From the NCBI RefSeq assembly GCF_002753895.1, contig NZ_NJER01000003.1:124001-188000 (forward strand): DNA of 64,000 nt, read 5' to 3'. The position numbers and the translations under genes are program-made. Source of the stretch: Halobacteriovorax sp. JY17. Lineage in GTDB: Bacteria; Bdellovibrionota; Bacteriovoracia; Bacteriovoracales; Bacteriovoracaceae. Below, piece by piece: positions 17,627 through 25,801 of the stretch; the stretch's first letter is position 1; every line of letters starts with the position of its first letter. Below the pieces are notes generated by a model. The model made no database searches. It was not told the DNA's origin and saw nothing but the letters and a program-made list of their open reading frames with translations.

Positions 17627-18478
17627 ATGAAATTTGCAAATAAAATTTTCATACTAACAGTACTTCTTGCGTTCACTTCATGTGCTACTCGAAATAAACT
17701 TTCTAAAACACCAGAAGAAAAAAAAGCTGAGCTATTCTACTCACACGGAACATCTAAATTACTCCAGCAAAACTACAGAGAAGCTCTCAAATATCTAAAA
17801 CAAGCTTACGAAATTAATCAAAAAGATACGAAAATTTTAAATAATCTTGGAATGAGCTACTACTTTCTAGGTCAAACAGCGACAGCTTTTAAATATCTCA
17901 ATCAAAGTTTAGAGATAGATAGTAAGAACTCTGATGCTCTTAATAATCTAGGCTCACTTTATTTCAAGAATAAAGAGTACGATAAATCACTTAAAAGCTA
18001 TGAGAGCGTTTTAAAGAACCTGACTTACCAACACCAGTATAGAACTCACTATAATATTGGTCTTATTCACTTAATAAAAGGGAACAAGGACAAGGCCAAG
18101 GAAAACTTCCTATTATCCAATACTCAAAATCAAGATTACTGCCCGGCTAGTTTTGAGCTGGGTAAGCTATATCTTGGGGAGTATAGATACAATTCTGCGC
18201 TCAAATGGTTCAAAGAAGCTTCCAAAGGGAAGTGTTATGAAAACCCAGAGCCTATTTATATGCAAGCAATTACCTATCTACAGCTAGAAGAGACTTTTCA
18301 GGCAAAAGCTAAATTTCAAGAAGTTATAGAACGTTTTTCCTCTACTAGATATTCAACTCTAGCTCACTTAAAATTGAAGAATATGAAAAGTGAACAAACA
18401 TTGGAAAAACAAGCGAGTGATAAGATTACTCCTATAAAAGGAAAGAGTTCTAATCAATACGATAGTCCATCTTTCTAA
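17627..18478 (+). CDS. TPR lipoprotein, PilF/Tgl-like architecture
   Basis: The product is 283 aa from the ATG at 17627, which has GGAG 6 nt upstream; an ATG 7 codons earlier is rejected. The signal peptide ends in the lipobox AFTSC with Cys19 as lipidation site. Tetratricopeptide repeats fill the rest (SHGTSKLLQQNYREALKYL, ILNNLGMSYYFLGQTATAF, DALNNLGSLYFKNKEYDKS and more), ending in a polar tail. The layout is that of PilF/Tgl pilotins, which assemble the type IV pilus secretin, but generic TPR lipoproteins look the same. It is 9 bp upstream of the rodZ-like gene and in the same direction. Confidence 0.8.
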   Translation: MKFANKIFILTVLLAFTSCATRNKLSKTPEEKKAELFYSHGTSKLLQQNYREALKYLKQAYEINQKDTKILNNLGMSYYFLGQTATAFKYLNQSLEIDSKNSDALNNLGSLYFKNKEYDKSLKSYESVLKNLTYQHQYRTHYNIGLIHLIKGNKDKAKENFLLSNTQNQDYCPASFELGKLYLGEYRYNSALKWFKEASKGKCYENPEPIYMQAITYLQLEETFQAKAKFQEVIERFSSTRYSTLAHLKLKNMKSEQTLEKQASDKITPIKGKSSNQYDSPSF

Positions 18479-18487
18479 GCAAGGCCT

Positions 18488-19678
18488 ATGAACACAGAAC
18501 AAAATAGTGAAGAAGTGTCGACTAACGAGAGTGTTGCATCTAACGAGGTGGTAAGTAAAATGACAATTGGTGAATTCCTACGCTCGGCAAGAGAAGAGAG
18601 AAATCTCTCACTCAAAGTCATCTCTCAACATACTAAGATTTCTGTCACTATTTTAGAAAATATAGAGAATAATACTTTTGAAAACTTACCAAGCAAGGCC
18701 TACGTCATTGGTTTTGTTAAAAGCTACTCTAAGACCATTAACTTAGATGAAGCCGAATGCCTAAAGCTCTTAAATGAAGCCTACGGCGGTAAGCCCCAAC
18801 CCACGACTCAGTCAGTTCAAGCACCACTTAAAGGAACTCCTCCGACGAATCCTCCAGTTGAAGCGAGTTCATCTAAAGAGATTCCTTCTCAGTACCTAAC
18901 GATAGCAGGTGTCTTCGTTGCGCTTGTCATTCTCTTTGCAATTGTCATTAATAATACAAATAACAATCCAAGAGAAGAAATCGTAGCTGAAGAGCAAAGT
19001 CTTGAAAAAGAAGTTAATCAAACTCCATTAGTCGATGTAAAGCCTCAAGAAGTTTCAGAGAATACTCCACTCACACAGCAACCTGAAGTCGAAGAACCAT
19101 CTACCGAAGAAGAGGTCGTGGTAGCGGAAGAAACTGAGCCTGAGCCTGAGCCTGAAGTTGAGGTTACAGCTACTGAGCCTGTTAAAACGGAAGAAATTAA
19201 AGTAGAGGAAACAAAAAAAGAAATAGTAGAAAAGAAAAAAGAAGAAACTAAAATTACACTTAGATCTCTTCCAATGCCTTTATATGAAATCTCAAGCGAT
19301 AAAGAGGTTTACACATATCTTCCAGAAAGTATTAAAGCTGCTCTAATTAAAGACAAGCAAAATATTTTCATTAATGCCGTTGATGGCGATACTTGGATTA
19401 CTTACAAATCAGATAATGACGATATTAAGAAATTTGTTCTAAGCAAGGGAAGAACTCTTCTTATAAGAGGAGATATTGTTCGAATTTTCCTTGGTAATGT
19501 AAATGTAGCGAGAATATTTCTAAACAACAAAGCGCTAGAAATAACTTCAAGATCTGGTGTTAAGTCTTTAATTTTTCCACAAGAACAGGCGAAAAATTAC
19601 AAGCTACCACTCTTTATTTATCCAAAGCCAGGGCAAGTTATCACTTCTTCAGAGTATGAAGAAAGTCTTTCTAACTAG
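18488..19678 (+). CDS. rodZ: RodZ-like cell-shape protein
   Basis: The 396-aa product has a cytoplasmic helix-turn-helix of the Xre/RodZ type at about 25-100 (GEFLRSAREERNLSLKVIS, then PSKAYVIGFVKSYSK). A single membrane helix lies at about 136-155 and a long Glu/Pro/Val-rich linker at about 160-250. The periplasmic DUF4115 domain is at about 300-380 (AVDGDTWITYK, RGDIVRIFLGN). This domain order is that of RodZ, which links MreB to the wall-synthesis machinery (known). No mreB is in the window. Its end overlaps the convergent permease gene by 8 bp (CTAACTAG). Confidence 0.8.
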   Translation: MNTEQNSEEVSTNESVASNEVVSKMTIGEFLRSAREERNLSLKVISQHTKISVTILENIENNTFENLPSKAYVIGFVKSYSKTINLDEAECLKLLNEAYGGKPQPTTQSVQAPLKGTPPTNPPVEASSSKEIPSQYLTIAGVFVALVILFAIVINNTNNNPREEIVAEEQSLEKEVNQTPLVDVKPQEVSENTPLTQQPEVEEPSTEEEVVVAEETEPEPEPEVEVTATEPVKTEEIKVEETKKEIVEKKKEETKITLRSLPMPLYEISSDKEVYTYLPESIKAALIKDKQNIFINAVDGDTWITYKSDNDDIKKFVLSKGRTLLIRGDIVRIFLGNVNVARIFLNNKALEITSRSGVKSLIFPQEQAKNYKLPLFIYPKPGQVITSSEYEESLSN

Positions 19679-20819
19679 CCCAATCCAATTTCTTATAGAA
19701 GTATCCCCCAACGATTGCAGCAAGAATAGTTGGGGTAAAGACAACAACGTAGGCCGGAACGATTCCCTTCCTGGCCAAGCTTACTCCCAAGAAGAATATT
19801 GTATAATAACTCAAAAGAACTGCTAGAGCACGCCCAGAAGTATTCTTACTCTTCCCTCTTCCGTGCTTTATGCCTAGAGCGAAACCAACTAAGACAAAAA
19901 CTATACATTGAATAGGCGTATTAATTCTCGACCATAATTCCAATTTTGTTTTAGACATTGAGACCTCAGTGTCTCTCTTTGAAAGTTTTTGCTCCTTGGC
20001 CCTCTTTGTCGCAGCTTCGATTTCTTTTCTAAGCTCTGAGTTAGTTCTCATTCCATCTTTTGTTACAAAATTATTAACAGCTCCACCTGAAGCCAGTGGA
20101 AAGTCATACTCTTTAAAAAGTATCTTTTCTAAATTCTTCTCAGAATCTTTAAAGCGTTTAACAATTGTCCCGTTTGTTAAATGAAGCCTCACGCTCGGCA
20201 CTGACCATTCATCATTTCTCATTTTTATAAGAGCACCTTCTTTGGCCGTTACAACTTGCTCCAATAAATTTCCTTTTCCCTCTTGCTGAATAAAGACGTT
20301 ATACATCTTCCTACCCTTATCGATAACGGTATCAGCAAAGAGAGTCACTCCCGCGACTTCAGTAAAGAATTGTCCTTCTTTAATGTCCGTAAGAACACCT
20401 CTTGAAGTTAGTATTACAATCGTATTTTTAAACTGAGTTTTTGAAGCTGGTATCACCTTATTATTCAAGGAATAAACACAAGCTCCGATAAATAGTGCTG
20501 ATATAAGAAAAGGAAGAAAGAGCTTGGATTTGGTCAGCCCAAACGAGCGCATTGCAACGATTTCAGAGTCCTCGCTTAGCTTATTTAAGGTATAAATAGT
20601 GGCGAAGAGGCACGAAAGAGGCACTGCCATCGGAATAAAAGAGATTGCAATATGACCCATGAGCTCAAATACTAGCGTCCACTCCACTCCCTTACTAATA
20701 ACAATTTTAATGATGCGAAAAAGCTGAAAAGTCAGCAGAAACGCCACAAAGAAGAAGAGACTCATGGTAAATGGAGCAATGAAGTTTACTGCGAGATAGC
20801 GCTGAGTAATTTTAAGCAT
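19671..20819 (-). CDS. LptF/LptG-family LPS export permease (YjgP/YjgQ)
   Basis: The 382-aa product begins MLKITQRYLAVNFIAPFTMS, the typical N terminus of the family. Three membrane helices lie in the first 115 residues, then a periplasmic beta-rich domain (about 120-290) and three C-terminal helices (from IQCIVFVLVGFALGIKHGRGKS). The family forms the inner-membrane core of the Lpt machine that lifts LPS to the outer membrane. LptF and LptG cannot be told apart here, and the partner is not in the window. It fits with the MsbA-like gene at the left edge as an LPS-export function. Confidence 0.9.
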   Translation of the reverse strand: MLKITQRYLAVNFIAPFTMSLFFFVAFLLTFQLFRIIKIVISKGVEWTLVFELMGHIAISFIPMAVPLSCLFATIYTLNKLSEDSEIVAMRSFGLTKSKLFLPFLISALFIGACVYSLNNKVIPASKTQFKNTIVILTSRGVLTDIKEGQFFTEVAGVTLFADTVIDKGRKMYNVFIQQEGKGNLLEQVVTAKEGALIKMRNDEWSVPSVRLHLTNGTIVKRFKDSEKNLEKILFKEYDFPLASGGAVNNFVTKDGMRTNSELRKEIEAATKRAKEQKLSKRDTEVSMSKTKLELWSRINTPIQCIVFVLVGFALGIKHGRGKSKNTSGRALAVLLSYYTIFFLGVSLARKGIVPAYVVVFTPTILAAIVGGYFYKKLDWAS

Positions 20820-20935
20820 GAACTATATAACCTTCTTCAATTTTGGCATTCTCATATGATCATGATAGTTTAACTCGCGAAGATATATTTCACAACTAAT
20901 GACCCTACGGGTCGAACAATATAAAGGAGAATTCC
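20820..20935 (+). promoter_or_regulatory. pepA leader with small hairpin and strong RBS
   Basis: This 116-bp divergent gap contains GACCC-TAC-GGGTC (20901-20913), a 5-bp hairpin 22 nt before the start codon. It also holds the ribosome-binding site AAGGAG (20924-20929). No clear sigma-70 pair was identified. Confidence 0.35.
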
Positions 20936-22456
20936 ATGAAATACACTCTTAATCTTGGAGCTAAAGAATTTTCAAGCGACAATGTCGTTCTAGTGTCTGC
21001 ATTTGAAAAGACTATTGAAGCTAAGGGAAAGACTAAAGAATCTAAGGCCATCGTAAATACACATTGGTCAAAAGAAATCAAAGCTGCTTTTGAGAAAATT
21101 AAAACTTCTGTAGACTTCACAGGAACTGCAGGAAGTACTTACACTCTTCACTTGGAAAACGGAACGACAGTTCTAGTTTACGGACTTGGAGAAAAGAAAG
21201 CTGTAACTTTTGAAACTCTTAGAAACCACTCTGCAAAAATCTACAAAGCTATTGCTGCAAAATACAAAGAAGTTGCGATTCAATTTGATGGTTTTACAAT
21301 TAAGAGTAAAGCTGATGAGTCACTAAATGCAATGGTTGAAGGTATTTCACTAGCTGACTATAAATTTGATCGTCACTTTGTAACTAAGACACCTGCAAAG
21401 TTAACAGAAATTACTTTTGATTCTGCTGCAAAGAAAACAGGTCTTAAGAAATTACAAAAAACTTTAGATGATACACTTGTTGTAACCGAGTCTATTAACG
21501 TTGGTAGAAATTTTGTTAACGAAGCACCAAATATTCTAAGAAGTACAACTTATGCAAAAGAAGTACTTGAAGATATTAAAGGAACCAAAGGCGTTAAGTC
21601 TAAAGTTCTTGGTAGAGCTGAACTTAAGAAAGAGAAGATGGGATTATTTCTATCAGTTAACGATGGTTCAGCATACGAGCCACAACTTGTTCACTTAACA
21701 TATACTCCATCTAAAATGACGAAGAAAACAAAGCACATCGCTCTTGTTGGAAAGGGACTAGTATTTGATACAGGTGGATATTCTTTAAAGCCATCTGGAT
21801 CAATGGTTAATATGAAATTTGATATGGCAGGGTCTGCAACTGTTTACTCTGCTTTTAGAGCAGTAGCAAAGCTTGGTCTTGACGTTAAAATTACTTGTAT
21901 CCTTGGTATGACTGACAACGCAGTTAACGAGCATGCAACAATGCCAGATGCAATTGTAAAAGCTAGAAATGGTCTCTCTGTTGAGATCTTAAATACAGAC
22001 GCAGAAGGTAGACTCGTTCTTGCAGATTGTTTAGACTACGCTTGTGATCAAAAACCAGATGCAATCATCGACTCTGCAACTCTTACTGGAGCCGTTCTTG
22101 TTTCTCTTGGTAATCAAGTTTGTGGAATCATGGGTAACGATCAAAAACTTACAGACAAAATCTTAAAATCTGCAAAGAATACTGATGAGTACATGTGGCA
22201 ACTTCCAATCATTCAAGAGTTTCACGATGACTTGAAATCCCCTGTGGCTGATCTTAAGAATATTGGTGGTTCAAGCTTTGGTGGTTCATCAAAAGCTGCT
22301 GCTTTCTTATCAAAGTTTGTTAAGAATGATATTCCATGGGCCCACCTTGATATCGCAGGAATTGGTGACAGCCAAGGTCATAAGGCCTACTGTCCGACAA
22401 AAGGTGCATCAGGGCTTATTGTTAGAACACTTGTTGATTTCCTAAAGAACGCATAA
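20936..22456 (+). CDS. pepA: leucyl aminopeptidase (M17 family)
   Basis: The 506-aa product has the C-terminal M17 catalytic domain with metal-binding motifs VGKGLVFDTGGYSLKP and the signature NTDAEGRLVLAD. The N-terminal half is the macro-like domain typical of PepA. It is a cytosolic hexameric exopeptidase requiring two divalent metals (family knowledge). A good AAGGAG precedes the ATG by 6 nt. In some bacteria PepA also binds DNA; nothing here shows that. Confidence 0.95.
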   Translation: MKYTLNLGAKEFSSDNVVLVSAFEKTIEAKGKTKESKAIVNTHWSKEIKAAFEKIKTSVDFTGTAGSTYTLHLENGTTVLVYGLGEKKAVTFETLRNHSAKIYKAIAAKYKEVAIQFDGFTIKSKADESLNAMVEGISLADYKFDRHFVTKTPAKLTEITFDSAAKKTGLKKLQKTLDDTLVVTESINVGRNFVNEAPNILRSTTYAKEVLEDIKGTKGVKSKVLGRAELKKEKMGLFLSVNDGSAYEPQLVHLTYTPSKMTKKTKHIALVGKGLVFDTGGYSLKPSGSMVNMKFDMAGSATVYSAFRAVAKLGLDVKITCILGMTDNAVNEHATMPDAIVKARNGLSVEILNTDAEGRLVLADCLDYACDQKPDAIIDSATLTGAVLVSLGNQVCGIMGNDQKLTDKILKSAKNTDEYMWQLPIIQEFHDDLKSPVADLKNIGGSSFGGSSKAAAFLSKFVKNDIPWAHLDIAGIGDSQGHKAYCPTKGASGLIVRTLVDFLKNA

Positions 22457-22463
22457 TTAAAAT

Positions 22464-22488
22464 TGCGCCTAGAAATTTTCTAGGCGCA
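22464..22488 (+). terminator. perfect 11-bp hairpin between pepA and trmL
   Basis: TGCGCCTAGAA (22464-22474) and TTCTAGGCGCA (22478-22488) pair perfectly around a 3-nt loop, 8 bp after the pepA stop. No U-tract follows and the next gene starts 12 bp later. It may end or stabilise the pepA transcript, or attenuate trmL. Confidence 0.55.
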
Positions 22489-22499
22489 TATACACTTCT

Positions 22500-22973
22500 A
22501 TGAAAAAACCACTCTTTAAAATTGTTTTAAATGCTCCAGAGATACCAGGTAATACTGGCTCTATTGGCAGAACGTGTGCGGCCCTAAATTTAGAGCTCAT
22601 ACTCATTCATCCACTTGGCTTTGATATCTCAGAGAAGGCCGTAAGGCGTGCAGGTCTCGACTACTGGGACTCAATCAAGATAAGTGAGTACCAAAGCTTC
22701 GATGAGTTTCTAGAGACTGAGAAGCCTAGTTTAGAAAAACTCTTCTTCTTCACAAAGAGTGCACAGAAAAATATTTTTGAAACAAGTATTCAAGAAGATT
22801 CATATTTAATTTTTGGAAGTGAAAGTACAGGTCTTCCAAAAGAACTATTATCTAAATACCCTAGCAATCAAATCTCTCTTCCAATTTTAAACGAAAACAT
22901 TCGATCCCTAAATCTAGCAAGTATCGCAACCGCCGCAAGCTACGAAGCCATCCGCCAAATCCAATTCTCATAG
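22500..22973 (+). CDS. trmL: tRNA (cytidine(34)-2'-O)-methyltransferase TrmL
   Basis: The 157-aa product is a single SPOUT domain. Motifs are VLNAPEIPGNTGSIGRTCAA (motif 1), LIFGSESTGLPKELL (motif 2) and ENIRSLNLASIATAASYEA (motif 3), the pattern of TrmL/YibK. It methylates the ribose of the wobble nucleotide of certain tRNA-Leu isoacceptors (family knowledge). The tRNA-Leu(UAG) in this window is not one of the usual TrmL substrates. The start ATG comes straight after the hairpin at 22464. Confidence 0.92.
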   Translation: MKKPLFKIVLNAPEIPGNTGSIGRTCAALNLELILIHPLGFDISEKAVRRAGLDYWDSIKISEYQSFDEFLETEKPSLEKLFFFTKSAQKNIFETSIQEDSYLIFGSESTGLPKELLSKYPSNQISLPILNENIRSLNLASIATAASYEAIRQIQFS

Positions 22974-23041
22974 GTACCACGCACCTTATGTTATGAGATA
23001 TGCGTTAAGTAGTTAAATATACCATTAGGTACGTGGTACCT
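22972..23041. repeat. REP-like pair of inverted palindromic units
   Basis: AGGTACCACGCACCT (22972-22986) and AGGTACGTGGTACCT (23027-23041) are inverted copies with one mismatch, 40 bp apart. Each is itself nearly palindromic: the right copy is AGGTAC-GTG-GTACCT. Two small hairpins inside one larger stem is the layout of REP/BIME elements. The left unit overlaps the trmL stop codon. No transposase is nearby. Confidence 0.55.
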
Positions 23042-23060
23042 TTTGGCCTTTTGGGTGTGG

Positions 23061-23090
23061 AAATAAAAAAGGACCGCAAAAGCGGTCCTT
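23061..23090 (-). terminator. terminator of porin gene 1
   Basis: AAGGACCGC-AAAA-GCGGTCCTT (23069-23090) forms a 9-bp stem. On the minus strand it is followed by TTTTTTATTT. It lies 26 bp after the stop of the porin at 23117. Confidence 0.85.
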
Positions 23091-23116
23091 AGATATTAAC
23101 AAATTTTAAAATAAAA

Positions 23117-24364
23117 TTAGAATTTGTAAGTCATCCCAACTCTTGTAAGAAGATTATCAAGAGCAAGAGTTCCTGTTTCAGCCTGAGCAGCTGCAGTTCT
23201 ACTTGAACTAGTTAAACCAACAAATCCATCAATTGATAGGTTTCCAAATAATAAAGTTGCTCCAGTACTTACATTTGTACTATTTGCGATCTCAGCCTTA
23301 CCATCTGTAGTTGAACCATTATAAGCTCCAAGCGCTGCATACTTAAGACCATTCGTTCCAGTCTCAGTTCCAACAACTGTGCCAAGGTTTTTAGACTCTG
23401 CCGTTCCCATCAAATTATGAGTAACAGATCCTCTAAGAACTAGCCAAGAAGTTGCTTGAGCCTCGTAACCTACAGTTAAAGGAAGAGCATTTCTTGTAAG
23501 CTCTGCTTTACCAGAAGCATACTCAAGTTCAACATTTAATGAGTTATACATTGCTTTAACGAATACAGTGTCTGTTTCATTAACTTTAATAGTTCTACCT
23601 GCTCCAACGAAGTATCTTGTAAAACCACCATCAGTCTTTACACCTGCAGCTTGGTTACCACCAGTCTGCTCCCAATCAAATTGCTTATAAGAAGCAAATA
23701 CTTTTAGGTCATCAAATTTATATGAACCACCAAGTTGAAAACCAAGTTTTCCATCAAACTTTGTCGGAGTCGCAATATTTTTTCTTTCAGACTCAGAAGC
23801 AAGAGAGATATTTGCAAAAGCTTCCCACATATCTTTTTGAGCACCAAGTCTCATCGCCATCCCCTTATCTGAAGAGTTAGCAGCTGTGTTGGCTTCATTC
23901 TTATCATTTGTATAAACAAAGCTTGCACCCCATTTAATTCCTGAAGTAGTTTCAGAACCAACAAAGATATCAGTTTGGTTATCTGAACTAGCAAGGTAAC
24001 CATTTGCAAAAGTGTCTGGAGAAGCTAGAACTCTTAAGAATGTAGAAACATTTGATTCGTTACCTAGATAGATACCATAAACAAAGTTTCCAGATCTCTT
24101 AAGAAAACCACCCATTGCCTTTGGAGAAGAATCAGTATCTAAGAATGATGAATTCCCTGCACCATTTCCACCCCATTCTAACATAAGAGTATCTGCATAG
24201 TTATTTACATAAGAAGCATTTGTAAAGATTGATCTAGAATCTTCAATGAAGTAATGATCTTCTGTTTCTTCACCTAATGCTAAAATTCTTGCTTTTGAAG
24301 CTAGTGCAGCTGTAGAAGTCAATCCCATGACTACGGCAGCAGTTAATCCTAAAATCTTTTTCAT
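23117..24364 (-). CDS. outer-membrane beta-barrel porin-like protein 1
   Basis: The 415-aa product has a clear signal peptide (cut after STAALA, mature start SKARILALGEE). Amphipathic beta strands run throughout, and the C terminus RVGMTYKF ends in Phe, the outer-membrane insertion signal. The mature N terminus SKAR(I/L)xALG....EDxRxxF is shared with the neighbour at 24540, as is the C-terminal segment with AAAQAETGTLALDNLLTRVG, so the two are paralogues. It has its own TTGACA promoter and terminator. It is probably an abundant general porin (inference); the specific substrate is unknown. Confidence 0.85.
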   Translation of the reverse strand: MKKILGLTAAVVMGLTSTAALASKARILALGEETEDHYFIEDSRSIFTNASYVNNYADTLMLEWGGNGAGNSSFLDTDSSPKAMGGFLKRSGNFVYGIYLGNESNVSTFLRVLASPDTFANGYLASSDNQTDIFVGSETTSGIKWGASFVYTNDKNEANTAANSSDKGMAMRLGAQKDMWEAFANISLASESERKNIATPTKFDGKLGFQLGGSYKFDDLKVFASYKQFDWEQTGGNQAAGVKTDGGFTRYFVGAGRTIKVNETDTVFVKAMYNSLNVELEYASGKAELTRNALPLTVGYEAQATSWLVLRGSVTHNLMGTAESKNLGTVVGTETGTNGLKYAALGAYNGSTTDGKAEIANSTNVSTGATLLFGNLSIDGFVGLTSSSRTAAAQAETGTLALDNLLTRVGMTYKF

Positions 24365-24417
24365 CCAGTTTTCTCCTGAAAAAGTTAATATTAATTTTAA
24401 ATTAAATTCTTAGTTAT

Positions 24418-24446
24418 ATTGTCTGTGCTTAAAGTATTTCTGTCAA
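24418..24446 (-). promoter_or_regulatory. sigma-70 promoter of porin gene 1
   Basis: On the minus strand TTGACA (24446-24441), a 17-nt spacer and GACAAT (24423-24418) are followed 54 bp later by the start codon. A strong AGGAG ribosome-binding site precedes the start. Confidence 0.6.
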
Positions 24447-24480
24447 ATTTTTTAAAGTAATTTACTTTTGATTTTCTTGC

Positions 24481-24507
24481 AAAAAAAAGCCCCGCATAAA
24501 GCAGGGC
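24481..24507 (-). terminator. terminator of porin gene 2
   Basis: GCCCCGC-ATAAA-GCAGGGC (24489-24507) forms a 7-bp stem with one wobble. On the minus strand it is followed by eight T (24488-24481). It isolates the two porin transcription units. Confidence 0.85.
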
Positions 24508-24539
24508 CATTTTTTATTTAAATTATTTTGTAATTTAAA

Positions 24540-25646
24540 TTAGAACCAGTAAGTAACACCAACTCTTGTAAGCACGTTATCAAGTGCAAGAGTTCCGTTT
24601 TCTGACTGAGCCGCAGCATTTCTAGCGTGGCTAGTTGTACCGATTGATCCGTCAACTTTAAGCTTACCAAAGTTAAGAGTTGCACCAGCACTTACGTTAG
24701 TAGTGTTAGCTTTAGTATTCTTGTTAGTTGTAGTTGTCTTAACTTCTCTATTGTTAATAATAACATTTTGAGAAACAGAACCTCTAAGAGTTAACCATGA
24801 AGTTGCGTCAGCTTCGAAACCAAGAGTAAGTGGTAACGTAGTTTCTTTAGTTTCAGTAGTTGTAGTTGTTTTTGTTTCGTCTTTTTCAGAAACAAATTTA
24901 ACATCCATATTTAATCTTGCAGTTGAAGATACTTCGTGAATTCTACCAACACCTACAGTAATAGCAGTGTAAGTTTGCTCAGTTTTTGCACCTGAAACAG
25001 TATCATCATATCCATCAGTGTCGTAATCAACAAAAATCTTAGTTCCATTTAGGTTGTAAGAAGCACCAAGGTTAAGACCGTTAGCTTCGAACTTGTCAGC
25101 TGCTGCTGCTCCACCTTTTGACTCATCAGAAAGGATAATGTTTGCGTAACCTTCAATGTCACCCATCATCATACCAAGACCTAGACCAAAGTTAGAATGT
25201 TCCTTCTTAAATGTACCAGCATTTTCAGTGTTACCATTTGCATAGTGAACTCTCGCTCCCCACTGAACACCCATGTCTCCACCAAAGAAAAGATCTAAAG
25301 CGTTATCGTGTGCCTGGTAAGCAGTTCTTGATGAGTTTTGAGAATCGATTTGAGATCCCATGTAAACACCGTAGTTAAACGATCCCATTTCTCTAAAGAA
25401 TCCACCTTCTGCGTGTGGTGCAGTTGTTGAATCATCAGTAGTATTAGAAGCAGTTCCCCACTCAGTAGTGATGTAGTTCTTGTGAGTGTTTACTTTTGCA
25501 GCGTTTCTGAAGACGTTTCTTGCATCTTCTACGTAGAAAGAACCTCTGTCGTCATTTTGACCAAGAGCTTCTAATCTTGCTTTCGATGCGAAAGCACTTG
25601 TTGAAAGTACAGCTAAACCAGTTGCGATTAGGATTTGTTTTTTCAT
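24540..25646 (-). CDS. outer-membrane beta-barrel porin-like protein 2
   Basis: The product is 368 aa from the ATG at 25646, which has AAGGAG 8 nt upstream and begins the signal peptide MKKQILIATGLAVLSTSAFA. An upstream in-frame ATG at 25718 is rejected because it would bury the signal peptide. The mature start SKARLEALGQNDDRG and the end LTRVGVTYWF match the family seen in porin 1. The central loops differ and contain a Thr/Lys-rich stretch (KDETKTTTTTETKETTLP) that is probably a surface loop. It is likely a tandem duplication of porin 1, with both ends conserved and the loops diverged. Confidence 0.85.
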   Translation of the reverse strand: MKKQILIATGLAVLSTSAFASKARLEALGQNDDRGSFYVEDARNVFRNAAKVNTHKNYITTEWGTASNTTDDSTTAPHAEGGFFREMGSFNYGVYMGSQIDSQNSSRTAYQAHDNALDLFFGGDMGVQWGARVHYANGNTENAGTFKKEHSNFGLGLGMMMGDIEGYANIILSDESKGGAAAADKFEANGLNLGASYNLNGTKIFVDYDTDGYDDTVSGAKTEQTYTAITVGVGRIHEVSSTARLNMDVKFVSEKDETKTTTTTETKETTLPLTLGFEADATSWLTLRGSVSQNVIINNREVKTTTTNKNTKANTTNVSAGATLNFGKLKVDGSIGTTSHARNAAAQSENGTLALDNVLTRVGVTYWF

Positions 25647-25744
25647 CCAATCTTCTCCTTGAAGTTTGAGATTACATTCCATGTGTAATCTTTTTTTATT
25701 AATATGCATAAACTGCAATAAAATATTTTTCTCAATTAATCTTA

Positions 25745-25773
25745 ATTTTCATTGTCTTTAAAAAATTTGTCAA
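25745..25773 (-). promoter_or_regulatory. sigma-70 promoter of porin gene 2
   Basis: On the minus strand TTGACA (25773-25768), a 17-nt spacer and GAAAAT (25750-25745) lead into a leader of about 100 nt before the ATG at 25646. The spacing equals that of the porin 1 promoter. Confidence 0.55.
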
Positions 25774-25801
25774 CACCCTAAAATCATTTGTTTAAAAAAA
25801 A

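Noticed and set aside
22972-23041. insertion sequence ends or attL/attR
   Set aside because: There is no transposase or integrase and only 40 bp between arms, so a REP-like element is the simpler reading.
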